From Methylobacterium adhaesivum (GTDB taxonomy: Bacteria > Pseudomonadota > Alphaproteobacteria > Rhizobiales > Beijerinckiaceae), in the NCBI RefSeq assembly GCF_022179065.1, contig NZ_BPQD01000015.1, forward strand, positions 62,001 through 126,000: DNA of 64,000 nt, in the 5' to 3' direction. The notes beneath the pieces were generated by a model. It worked only from the letters and a program-made list of their open reading frames with translations, was not told the DNA's origin and did no database searches. A program made the position numbers and the translations under genes. Every line of letters begins with the position of its first letter. Position 1 is the stretch's first letter. Shown here in pieces: positions 28,336-38,092 of this stretch.

Positions 28336-28671
28336 TCACCGCATGCCCGTGGCGATGGAACGGAGCTGCGCCTGCAGGGTGAAAAGCTGTCCGAACAGGT
28401 CCTGGCGTGCGCACGCGGCCGCAACGAGCCCCTGTGGTAGGAAAGCTGGTCGGGAACCGGCACCGCACGGCATCAAGGCTGTGACGACGAAGGTCCCGAA
28501 CGAGGCGAGGGAACTCACGAGCAAGAGGATCTTGAAGAGGCCGGGCCCCCGGCGACGGGGAGCGACGTCCTCCGCGCGTGAGGGGCGGACGGGGCGCGGA
28601 TCCGCGTCATCGGGATCATCACGGGGACCGAACTCGGCCTGATAGTACCGTTCAAGCTTGCTCAGCCTCAT
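28336..28671 (-). CDS. Single-pass membrane protein of unknown family, first of a tandem paralogous pair
   Basis: 111 residues. The N-terminus is charged (LSKLERYYQAEFGPRDDPDD and Arg-rich to 43), with one membrane segment at about 45-67 (LFKILLLVSSLASFGTFVVTALM). The tail has Cys69 and Cys87, again 17 residues apart, and the helix DLFGQLFTLQAQLRSIATG. It leads the two-gene unit and is divergent from hemC, 195 bases away. The frame extends to 28797 without conserved sequence, so I use the ATG at 28671. Function unknown; the shared C-X17-C tail suggests that the two products pair. Confidence 0.66.
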   Translation of the reverse strand: MRLSKLERYYQAEFGPRDDPDDADPRPVRPSRAEDVAPRRRGPGLFKILLLVSSLASFGTFVVTALMPCGAGSRPAFLPQGLVAAACARQDLFGQLFTLQAQLRSIATGMR

Positions 28672-28866
28672 CCGTCCGTCGTCCCGCCAATCGCTACAAC
28701 TCCTGCGTTGCAACCACAGGGCGCGCGGAACCACTAATTTTGTGACAAGAACGCCAGTCGATTCCTCCGCGAAATGCCCGCCTTCGCGTTGTCCCATGCC
28801 CGGTGACAGGGCGCCGCGGACTGCGTACCACGGTGCTCAGGACCACAGCCCGAGCGATCTTCGCCC

Positions 28867-29790
28867 ATGATCCAGCGCCCCCTACGCATCGGCACCCGCG
28901 GCAGCCCCATGGCGCTCGCCCAGACCGGACTGGTGAGGGACCAGATCGTCGCCGCCAATCCCGGGCTCGAGACCGAGATCGTGGTCGTCAACACTGTCGC
29001 CGATCGCATCCTCGACCGCCCGCTCTCCGAGATCGGCGGCAAGGGCCTGTTCACCAAGGAACTCGAACAGGCTCTCTTCGCTGACGTGGTCGACGTCGCC
29101 GTCCATTCCATGAAGGACGTGGAGACCTGGCTACCCGAGGGTCTCGTCATCGCCTGCATCCTGGAGCGCGACGACCCGCGCGACGCGTTCCTGTCGCCCC
29201 GCGCCGCGGGATTCTCGGACCTGCCTGCGGGCGCCCGCGTCGGGACTTCATCCCTGCGACGCGCAGCGCAGGTGCTCATGCGCCGGCCGGACCTGCGCAT
29301 CGTTCCCCTGCGGGGCAACGCCAACACTCGGATGCGCAAACTGGAGGAGGGGACCTGCGACGCCACCCTCCTGGCCCTGTGCGGCCTCGAACGCCTTGGC
29401 ATGACCGAGATGGCCCGGAGCGTCCTAACCGTGGACGAGATGCTGCCGGCCGTGGCGCAAGGGGCGCTCGGCATCGAGTGCCGCGAAGCCGACGCCGAAG
29501 TGCGCGCTCTCCTCGCCCCCCTGGTCTGTCCCCGCGCCACCGCCGAACTCGACGCCGAGCGCGGGCTTCTGGCCGAACTCGACGGCTCGTGCCGCACGCC
29601 CATCGCGGCCCTGGCCCGGATCGCGGGCGAGACCCTGTCCCTCGACGGGCTGCTCTTCCTGCCGGACGGCAGCGCCCATTGGGCGGTGCAGCGCTCAGGG
29701 TCCGTCGCCGATGCCGCGCGGATCGGCGCGGAGGCGGGTGCCGAGCTGAAGCGCGCGGCCGGCGACACCTACTTCAAGCACCTGCAGTAG
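28867..29790 (+). CDS. hemC: Porphobilinogen deaminase (hydroxymethylbilane synthase)
   Basis: 307 residues. Polymerises four porphobilinogens into hydroxymethylbilane for haem, and for cobalamin and bacteriochlorophyll where made. Substrate and cofactor residues: IGTRGSPMALAQT, EIGGKGLFTKELEQAL, AVHSMKDVE, RVGTSSLRRAAQ, LRGNANTRMRKLEEG and the dipyrromethane-bearing Cys242 in LDGSCRTPIAA, the same number as in E. coli. It ends five bases from the convergent GSCFA gene. Confidence 0.97.
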   Translation: MIQRPLRIGTRGSPMALAQTGLVRDQIVAANPGLETEIVVVNTVADRILDRPLSEIGGKGLFTKELEQALFADVVDVAVHSMKDVETWLPEGLVIACILERDDPRDAFLSPRAAGFSDLPAGARVGTSSLRRAAQVLMRRPDLRIVPLRGNANTRMRKLEEGTCDATLLALCGLERLGMTEMARSVLTVDEMLPAVAQGALGIECREADAEVRALLAPLVCPRATAELDAERGLLAELDGSCRTPIAALARIAGETLSLDGLLFLPDGSAHWAVQRSGSVADAARIGAEAGAELKRAAGDTYFKHLQ

Positions 29791-29795
29791 GGCGA

Positions 29796-30845
29796 TCAGG
29801 CGAGGCTGCGCTCGATGGCCTCCTCGTCGCAGACGACACCGGCGGCGCGGGCGTATTCGAGGCCGAGGGGATGGGGCACCGCCGCGCGGGGCGCCCTCTC
29901 GGTGAAGGCCCCGAGGAACACCCGCATCACGTGGGCGACCCCCTCCGGTGTCACCGAACGCAGGTCGTCGGCGTAGTACCGGGCGGCATTGGCCGTGCTG
30001 GTGACGATCTCGTAGGCGGGAAAATACACCGCGCGCGGCTCGGCCTCGACCACTTCCTCCGCAGCGACACGCAGCGCCGCCTTGCTGTAGGCGTTGGACA
30101 CGAGGACGTGCCGGTCGGCATAGGAGGCGATGAGCGGCACCGGCGAGACCGTCAGGATCACCCGGGCGCGGGCGTTCACGCGGAACAACCTGTCCAGGAA
30201 CGCGAGCATGTCGTCCCGGACCTGCGAGGCACGGGCGTTGACGAAGGCGTAGCGTTCGGGATCGAACCCGTCGCCGATCACCCCCGGGGCCACCGGCAGG
30301 ACTGCGCCGTCGGCCCGGTGCTCCCATCCCTCCGTCAGGCCAAGGGTGTACACGAACACATCGAGGTCCTCGAACATCCGACGCACGGCCGCGAGGTGGC
30401 TTTCCTGCGAGGCGAGCAGGGCCGCCTCGTCGGCAAAGCCGGCGGGTTCGATGGCGGGACGAAACGGATCGACGAGGCGCCCGTCCGGACGGGTCCAGGC
30501 GGTGAGACCCGGCCGATAGGTGCCATAGGCGCGGTCGAACAGCTGCAGCAGCTGGCGCGCGGTGTAGACGTTGCCGTAGCGCGCGGAATAGGTGCCGAAC
30601 TGGCGCGCTTCGGCCGCATCGGGCGGGAGCCCCGCGGGGGCGGGCTCGGCGAGGTAGCGGCCGAACCCAGCTTCCGTCAGGGCGCGCGACACGTGCTGGG
30701 CGAAGCAAGAGCCGGCCGTAGCCACCCGGGCGCCCGGCGCGATGGAGAAAGCGCCGCTCGGCCCCGGCGCCAGGGCGAACGGCGGCACCCCCGCCACGAC
30801 CTTGCGCCAGAATCGCTCGGCCGGTAGATCGGCGTAAGGGTTCAT
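29796..30845 (-). CDS. GSCFA-domain protein, predicted polysaccharide-modifying SGNH-like enzyme
   Basis: About 349 residues, one GSCFA domain. The name-giving motif is present as TAGSCFAQHVSRAL (nucleophile-type Ser) near residue 45. Other conserved blocks are FGTYSARYGNVYTARQLLQLFDRAYG, VYTLGLTEGWE, ILTVSPVPLIASY and SNAYSKAALRVAAEEV, consistent with an SGNH-hydrolase-like fold. GSCFA proteins are associated with capsular or secreted polysaccharide genes and are presumed to be acyl-transferring or acyl-hydrolysing. Start is ATG 30845, with a second in-frame ATG at 30866; neither has a strong ribosome site. It is divergent from a WcbI gene of the same general class. Confidence 0.82.
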   Translation of the reverse strand: MNPYADLPAERFWRKVVAGVPPFALAPGPSGAFSIAPGARVATAGSCFAQHVSRALTEAGFGRYLAEPAPAGLPPDAAEARQFGTYSARYGNVYTARQLLQLFDRAYGTYRPGLTAWTRPDGRLVDPFRPAIEPAGFADEAALLASQESHLAAVRRMFEDLDVFVYTLGLTEGWEHRADGAVLPVAPGVIGDGFDPERYAFVNARASQVRDDMLAFLDRLFRVNARARVILTVSPVPLIASYADRHVLVSNAYSKAALRVAAEEVVEAEPRAVYFPAYEIVTSTANAARYYADDLRSVTPEGVAHVMRVFLGAFTERAPRAAVPHPLGLEYARAAGVVCDEEAIERSLA

Positions 30846-31005
30846 CACCACGGCGGCACCTCTCATCCGATCGTTTACAGGCTGGCCGCACCGGGCCTTC
30901 GCAAGGGTCGCGAACTTCGGGCGATCCGTTCTCTCCTCGCCGTCATGGTCACCATCCTGGGCGGGACCGTGGCGCCGGCCCGGCCCTCAGGCGGGACCGG
31001 AGCGC

Positions 31006-31920
31006 ACCGGTCCGCGCATCGCCGTCCTGGGCAATTGCCAGGCGGAGGGGATCGGCCGCGCCTTGAGCCTGCTTCTGCCCGACGCGCAGGTGACCCTCGT
31101 CCCCCTCGCGACACTGCGCCGGGACCACGGCAGCGTGGCGCAGCTGCGCCGCCACCTCGCACCGTTCGACCACGTCTTCACCCAATTCTTTCCGGACGGG
31201 TTCCTCGACGGTGGCAACGTCCACGCCCTGGCACAGGGGAACGCGCGCCTGCGGCTATTCCCGACAATCCTCTTTCCGGCGTTTCACCCCGACATGGTTC
31301 ATGTCGGCGATATTGGCGCCCTCTCGGCTGCGCGCCTCGTGCACTCGCCCATGGGACCGTACCACTCCGCCATCGCGCTCTGTGCCTACCGTGAGGGGCG
31401 CACGGTGGACGAGACCCTGGCGCTGTTCCGGGACGACGTCTTTGCATGCCTCGGCTATTACGAGGCCTGGGTCGATGCGAGCGCCTATCTGCTCGGCAGT
31501 GCCCGCGACATCGACTTTCCCCTCGAGGCCGAGCTGGCGCGCTGGTCACGGCGCGGCTGCTTCATGCACGTGCTCAATCACCCCAAGCTCTTCGTGCTGG
31601 GCGATCTCGCCCGCCGCCTCGCCCGCGAGGCGGGGCTGAAGCCTGCCGATATTCCTGTGGAGGATTACCTCGCCGACGATCTCGCGACGGATGCAGTCTG
31701 GCCGCTCTACCCGGAAATCGCCCGGCGCTACGGGCTCGTAGGCAGCCTGCGGTTCAAGCCGAAAGAGCTTGCCGGGACAACCGCCCCGACACTCCTCGAC
31801 CACGCGGCCTTCGTGTCCGGTAGTTTCGAGACGTATGCCCGACTACCCGTGGACAGCCTCGTCTGCCCGCGCGTCGCCGCTTGGCGCGATGATCCGGCAG
31901 TGCGGGCGATCTTCGCCTGA
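31006..31920 (+). CDS. WcbI-family polysaccharide biosynthesis putative acyltransferase, start unclear
   Basis: About 300 residues of WcbI type. The conserved N-terminal motif RIAVLGNCQAEGIGRAL is encoded from about 31015, followed by FDHVFTQFF, LRLFPTILFPAFHPDMVHV, GPYHSAIALCAY, FMHVLNHPKLFVLGDLARRL and a C-terminal part ending RDDPAVRAIFA. The open frame reaches back to 30838 but holds no ATG, GTG or TTG before a TTG at 31063, which lies after the conserved motif. An ATG at 30945 is in another frame. So either a rare start (ATC/CTG) is used, or a frameshift or sequence error lies between 30945 and 31010. The gene is divergent from the GSCFA gene. Confidence 0.75.
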   Translation, partial: TGPRIAVLGNCQAEGIGRALSLLLPDAQVTLVPLATLRRDHGSVAQLRRHLAPFDHVFTQFFPDGFLDGGNVHALAQGNARLRLFPTILFPAFHPDMVHVGDIGALSAARLVHSPMGPYHSAIALCAYREGRTVDETLALFRDDVFACLGYYEAWVDASAYLLGSARDIDFPLEAELARWSRRGCFMHVLNHPKLFVLGDLARRLAREAGLKPADIPVEDYLADDLATDAVWPLYPEIARRYGLVGSLRFKPKELAGTTAPTLLDHAAFVSGSFETYARLPVDSLVCPRVAAWRDDPAVRAIFA

Positions 31921-31974
31921 ATCGGGCGATCGATACGGGGCGCCAGGGACCGGGTCGCCGCCTCGCAGACCGGA

Positions 31975-32361
31975 TCAGCCGGCGGCGCGCGAGCCCGTGG
32001 TGGCGGCGATGCCGTGGGCGAGTTCCGCGACGGGCTGCATCCGGAACGGCTTAGCGACGAAAAGGCTGTTGCTGACCGCCCGCTTCGGCGGATGCGCGCT
32101 GCTTGACGTATAGACGACCGGACGGCCGGGGTGCAGCGCCCGGAACGTCTCGGCTACCGTCCAGCCGTCGACGAGGCCAGGCAGGTTGATGTCCGTGAAC
32201 AACCAGTCGATGGCCGCCCCCGTCTCGCGAATCACCATCAGGGCCGCCTCGCCGCTGGAGACGGCGATCACGCTCGACCCGCCCTGCTCGCAGACGCGGG
32301 TGAGCATGTCGAGAAGCAGATAATTATCCTCGACAACCAAAACCCGGCAACGGGAATCCAT
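31975..32361 (-). CDS. Single-domain response regulator
   Basis: 128 residues, receiver domain only. Acidic pocket Glu11-Asp12, phosphoacceptor Asp57 in LFTDINLPG, switch Ser/Thr in VVYTSSSAHPP and Lys in LFVAKPF are all in place. No output domain, so it should act by protein contact or as a phosphorelay shuttle. Start is ATG 32361 (in-frame TTG at 32373 possible), with GGA eight bases upstream. It is divergent from an Hpt protein with almost no intergenic space, suggesting that the two form a phosphotransfer pair. No sensor kinase is nearby. Confidence 0.85.
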   Translation of the reverse strand: MDSRCRVLVVEDNYLLLDMLTRVCEQGGSSVIAVSSGEAALMVIRETGAAIDWLFTDINLPGLVDGWTVAETFRALHPGRPVVYTSSSAHPPKRAVSNSLFVAKPFRMQPVAELAHGIAATTGSRAAG

Positions 32362-32393
32362 CGCATATTCCAACTCTTTCCATAGTCGAAGCT

Positions 32394-32879
32394 ATGCTGT
32401 ATTGGTTAACGGTCCTTGAACGCTGCCGTGGCCTGTCCGTGCCGAGATCCCCACCCCCCATCGACACGATAAAGATTCGCGACGGCGCGCCCGACCTGCT
32501 CGAAGTGTCGAAATTCGACGAGTCCGAGCTCGTGTACGATCCCTCGACACTTGCCGAACTCGAAAGCGTTTTCGGGCGTGTGCGCTTAATGGATCTTCTC
32601 AGTCACCTGAATAGCGAGATTGCTCAGCGGCTTCTCGCGCCCGAAACCGATCGCTCCGCCCTGCGGCACGACGCGCACACCTTGCTGTCGGTGAGCGGAT
32701 CCCTCGGCTTCTTCGAGCTGTCCCGGCGCTGCATCGAGATGGAGCAGGCCTGCCTCCTCGGAATCGATCTGGTCGCCCCCCTGCGGGCCGCCCGTTCTGC
32801 GGCCAAGGGCGCGATCGCTGCGATCGGCGAACTCGAAGCCTGTGCCATCGCGGCGACGACGGAAGCCTGCGCCGCCTGA
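32394..32879 (+). CDS. Hpt-domain phosphotransfer protein
   Basis: Up to 161 residues; an Hpt four-helix bundle occupies about 48-135. The phosphorylatable His is in RHDAHTLLSVSGSLGF; compared with the usual HTLKGSSANLG pattern, the Lys-Gly after the His is replaced by Leu-Ser. A short Pro-rich N-terminus and an Ala-rich C-terminus flank it. Starts are unclear: ATG 32394 leaves only 32 bases to the divergent regulator, too few for two promoters, so the GTG at 32439 or a later start may be used. It probably exchanges phosphate with the neighbouring single-domain regulator. Confidence 0.72.
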   Translation: MLYWLTVLERCRGLSVPRSPPPIDTIKIRDGAPDLLEVSKFDESELVYDPSTLAELESVFGRVRLMDLLSHLNSEIAQRLLAPETDRSALRHDAHTLLSVSGSLGFFELSRRCIEMEQACLLGIDLVAPLRAARSAAKGAIAAIGELEACAIAATTEACAA

Positions 32880-33168
32880 GAGCTTCCGTTGCACGGGGGC
32901 GACAGGGAGCGTGAAATGGCCGGCCTTCCATCGAATGGACCCAGACGCGCCGTATTGATGCGTGAGTTGATTCCGCGACGAACGCGAATTCTGGTCAAGG
33001 GTGCGTCCACGCACGTGGCCTTCCGAGAAGGCGCGGCCGAAACCCCGTGTCAAGGTTGACGGAACCCTCGCTTAACCAGACCGGCTTAATCGACGAGCCT
33101 TGAAACGCCGCGCGAGTCACCGAGTTGGCCCGTGCCGGGCGCAGGCACCGTCCGAGGAGAACAGGACC

Positions 33169-33699
33169 ATGGTCACGATCGCGCGCTCCCGCGTGCTGAG
33201 TTTCACGGTGGCGCTTTGCGCCGCTCTCAGCGTCGCCGCCTGCAGCAACGACAAGGATCTCGCCGATGCCTCCGGCTTCGGTGCCGGAGGCGCCGGCGGT
33301 GGCGCTTACGGAGCCGGCGCCGGCACACCCGGCAGCGCCCAGGATTTCGTGGTCAATATCGGCGATCGCGTATTCTTCGAATCGGACTCGACGGATCTGA
33401 CGCCTACGGCGACGGCGACCCTCGACAAACAGGCGGCCTGGCTTCAGCGCTACCCACGCTACACCTTCCTCATCGAGGGCCATGCCGACGAGCGCGGCAC
33501 CCGCGAGTACAATTTCTCCCTCGGCGCCCGCCGTGCCCAGGCGGTGAACGATTACCTCGCCTCGCGCGGCATCGCCTCGAGCCGTATCCGCACAGTGTCT
33601 TACGGCAAGGAGCGGCCTGTGGCCGTGTGTAACGACATCTCGTGCTGGTCACAGAACCGCCGCGCCGTCACCGTCCTCGATCGCGGCGCTGGATCCTGA
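33169..33699 (+). CDS. pal: Peptidoglycan-associated lipoprotein
   Basis: 176 residues. Outer-membrane lipoprotein of the Tol-Pal system, which draws the outer membrane in during division. A signal peptide ends in lipobox SVAAC with Cys25, then a Gly/Ala-rich linker. The OmpA-like peptidoglycan-binding domain has VFFESDSTDL, FLIEGHADERGTREYNFSLGARRAQAVNDYL and RIRTVSYGKERP. GAGGAG precedes the ATG at 33169. The usual tolQRAB genes do not precede it here; they must lie elsewhere, while cpoB follows as normal. Confidence 0.95.
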   Translation: MVTIARSRVLSFTVALCAALSVAACSNDKDLADASGFGAGGAGGGAYGAGAGTPGSAQDFVVNIGDRVFFESDSTDLTPTATATLDKQAAWLQRYPRYTFLIEGHADERGTREYNFSLGARRAQAVNDYLASRGIASSRIRTVSYGKERPVAVCNDISCWSQNRRAVTVLDRGAGS

Positions 33700-33863
33700 T
33701 TTCCGCTGCCTCGTCTCGGTCAATGACAAGCGGCCGAGACGAGGCGGATATCTCCAGGTGTCGAACGAAACGCCCGCGTTTTGCCGCAATGCGGCACACC
33801 TGTTATGGGGCGCAAGGCCGCGTCGCTGGCCTTCACGGGACACGTTCACCGGTGCCGATTGCC

Positions 33864-34814
33864 ATGCTCCGTCGCCTTCTCCTTACCACCTGTCTCACGT
33901 TCGCGGTTGTGCTGCCCGCGGCGGCTCAGGACGGGTCCGACTTTGTCGTGCGCCTGAACCGCCTTGAGAATCAGTCGCGCCAGCAAGCCGGGCAGATCGA
34001 GACGCTCCAGCACGAGAACCGGCAGCTCAAGGAGCAGCTGCGCAAGTTCCAGGAGGACGTCGAGTTCCGGCTTCAGGAAGCCAAGGGCGGCGACAAGGGT
34101 GGACGGGCCGCTCCGGTGCCGGGCGGCAATCCGGCAGCTCAGAAGCCGGCCAAGCGGAGCGACGCCTTCGATCCCGAGCAGAATCCCGGCCGACCCGGTG
34201 CCCCGATGCCGCTTGGCGCGACGCAGCCGTCGGTTCCCGTCGCCGAGGCGCCCCGGTCCCGCGCGGTGCCGCCCAACGTGGTGGAGTCCGAGGACGAGGA
34301 GCCCGGACTCTCGTCTCCGGGCTTCGGCGAGCCCGTCGACCTGACGCCGCCGTCGCGGGTGCCAACCACCGGCGCCATCGCCCAGCCGACCCGCCCGAGC
34401 GGCAGCGTGGCCGCCACCGGCACGGGCGACGCTCGGTCGGATTACGAGGCGGCCTACGCCTTCATTCTTCAGCGGCAATACGAGCAGGCCGAGATGGGCC
34501 TGCGCCAGTTCATCCAGTCCCACCCGCGCGATGGGCTGGTGCCGGCGGCCACCTACTGGCTCGGCGAGAGCTACCTTCAGCGCAACCGCAATCGCGAGGC
34601 GGCCGAGCAGTTCCTGAAGGTGTCGACGGATTACGCGCGTTCGCCCCAGGCGCCCGAAGCGATGCTGAAGCTCGGAACTTCTCTCAACGCCCTCGGCGCC
34701 CGCGAGCAGGCCTGCGCAACCCTCGCCGAACTCGAGCGCAAGTTCCCCGGTGCCGCGCCCTCCGTCCGCCAGGGCGTGACACGCGAACAGAAGCGTGCCC
34801 GCTGCGCGGCGTGA
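33864..34814 (+). CDS. cpoB: Cell division coordinator CpoB (YbgF)
   Basis: 316 residues. Periplasmic TPR protein that links peptidoglycan synthesis with Tol-Pal constriction. Signal peptide (LLLTTCLTFAVVLPAAAQ), an N-terminal trimerising coiled coil (RLNRLENQSRQQAGQIETLQ, then HENRQLKEQLRKFQEDV), a long Pro-rich linker (about 85-205), and three TPR-like repeats (YEAAYAFILQRQYEQAEMGL, TYWLGESYLQRNRNREAAEQF, AMLKLGTSLNALGAREQAC). The ATG at 33864 gives the signal peptide. Its stop overlaps the tilS GTG by four bases. Confidence 0.92.
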   Translation: MLRRLLLTTCLTFAVVLPAAAQDGSDFVVRLNRLENQSRQQAGQIETLQHENRQLKEQLRKFQEDVEFRLQEAKGGDKGGRAAPVPGGNPAAQKPAKRSDAFDPEQNPGRPGAPMPLGATQPSVPVAEAPRSRAVPPNVVESEDEEPGLSSPGFGEPVDLTPPSRVPTTGAIAQPTRPSGSVAATGTGDARSDYEAAYAFILQRQYEQAEMGLRQFIQSHPRDGLVPAATYWLGESYLQRNRNREAAEQFLKVSTDYARSPQAPEAMLKLGTSLNALGAREQACATLAELERKFPGAAPSVRQGVTREQKRARCAA

Positions 34815-35911
34815 CCGCCTGGGACTTCGACCTCGGCGCCATCGAGGCGTCGCTCGTTCCGTTCGTCACCCCCACCACACCCCATGGCGGTGTGCTCCTG
34901 GCCGTCTCGGGCGGCCCCGATTCGACGGCTCTTCTGCACGCGGCCCTGCGGGCGGGAGCGACGGTGCCCCTCCACGTCGCCACCGTGGATCACGGCCTGC
35001 GGGTGACCTCTGCCACCGAGGCCGCCGGGGTCGCCGAGATGGCGAGGGGGCTCGGACTGTCGCATCGGACCCTCATGTGGACTGCGCCGAAGCCGGGCCA
35101 TGGCTTGCAGGCCGCCGCCCGCGCCGCCCGGTACAATCTCCTCGCCCGCTATGCGCAAGACCTCGGGGCCGCCTGGGTGCTAACCGGCCACACTCGGGAC
35201 GACCAAGCGGAGACCGTTCTCCTTCGCCTCCTCGCCGGCAGTGGTCCGGCCGGTCTCGCCGGCATGCGGTCCGAGCGCCCCCTGGCCGACGCCGTGCAGC
35301 TGGGGCGGCCGTTCCTCAGCCTGCGGAAGGCTGAACTCGTCGCCTATTGCGCGGCCTTAGCACTTATCCCCATCCAAGATCCCTCGAATGCCGATCCGCG
35401 TTTTGCCCGCGCTCGCCTTCGCCGACTCATGCCCGTCCTCGCCCAGGAGGGCTTGAGCGACGTTCGCCTGTGCCGACTCGCCGCGCGTTGCGCGCGCGAC
35501 GACGAAGCCCTGACCCAGGCCGCCGCAGCCGCCTATGCGGCAGCCATCCGCCCCGCCGACGGCCCCGTTCTCGTCCGCCTCGACGCACCTGCCCTCGCGG
35601 GGCTGCCCGACGCGATCCTGATCCGCGTCGTCGCGCGAGCCCTTGGGGCGGCGGGCGCCAGCCCGCGGCTGGAGCGGATCGAGCGGCTGATCCTGAAAGA
35701 TCTGCGTCCGGCCCTCGACGCCGGGACATTCCTGCGCCGCACCCTCGGCGGCTGCCTCGTTACGCTGACACGGGGGAGGGGACTGACCCTGGCCCCAGCC
35801 CCGCCGCGGGCGGGGAGCGTGACCGGGGCGGACGGCCTTGCCGCAGGCCCGCGCGATTTACTTGGCAAGGGGGACGGCGGTGCCTACATTGGCTCGGAGT
35901 GCCCGGACTGA
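34811..35911 (+). CDS. tilS: tRNA(Ile)-lysidine synthase
   Basis: 366 residues. Converts C34 of tRNA-Ile(CAU) to lysidine with ATP so that it reads AUA. The PP-loop SGGPDSTALLHAAL starts at about residue 34; further blocks are VDHGLRVTSATEA, AARAARYNLLARYA, LTGHTRDDQAETVLLRLL and DPSNADPRFARARLRRLMP. The C-terminal part is short and variable, as in other alphaproteobacteria. It is GTG-started within GTGA overlapping cpoB, so coupled. It is followed 48 bases later by ftsH, the usual alphaproteobacterial order. Confidence 0.95.
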   Translation: MTAWDFDLGAIEASLVPFVTPTTPHGGVLLAVSGGPDSTALLHAALRAGATVPLHVATVDHGLRVTSATEAAGVAEMARGLGLSHRTLMWTAPKPGHGLQAAARAARYNLLARYAQDLGAAWVLTGHTRDDQAETVLLRLLAGSGPAGLAGMRSERPLADAVQLGRPFLSLRKAELVAYCAALALIPIQDPSNADPRFARARLRRLMPVLAQEGLSDVRLCRLAARCARDDEALTQAAAAAYAAAIRPADGPVLVRLDAPALAGLPDAILIRVVARALGAAGASPRLERIERLILKDLRPALDAGTFLRRTLGGCLVTLTRGRGLTLAPAPPRAGSVTGADGLAAGPRDLLGKGDGGAYIGSECPD

Positions 35912-35959
35912 TATCCGCCTCTTCACACTGCGGACCCGGACACCCCCAGGGATTGATCG

Positions 35960-37882
<1,923 letters not shown>

Positions 37883-37910
37883 CCTTCGATCCTCCTAGAA
37901 CGATTTGACC

Positions 37911-37937
37911 GTGAGCCCGCCCCTCCGGCGGGCTCAC
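37911..37937 (+). terminator. Hairpin after ftsH, probable terminator without good T-tract
   Basis: Eleven-base perfect stem GTGAGCCCGCC/GGCGGGCTCAC around loop CCTCC, 28 bases past the ftsH stop. The tail GCGCTTAT is poor in T, so termination may be partial or factor-aided. Confidence 0.6.
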
Positions 37938-38092
37938 GCGCTTATGGGGACTGCGTGCCCGGGAAACCCGTGATTCAGGTTCGGCCGCCTATCGTCCCGG
38001 TCGTGTGCGCTGCGGATCCGCCGGGGGCACGACCTGCAAGAGCCATCGGCCCTGACGCCCCACGGCCCCAAGAGAGACGGATTGCGAAAGCC

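Noticed and set aside
33069-33091. CtrA box before pal (TTAACCAGACCGGCTTAA)
   Set aside because: The two half sites are ten bases apart, not seven.
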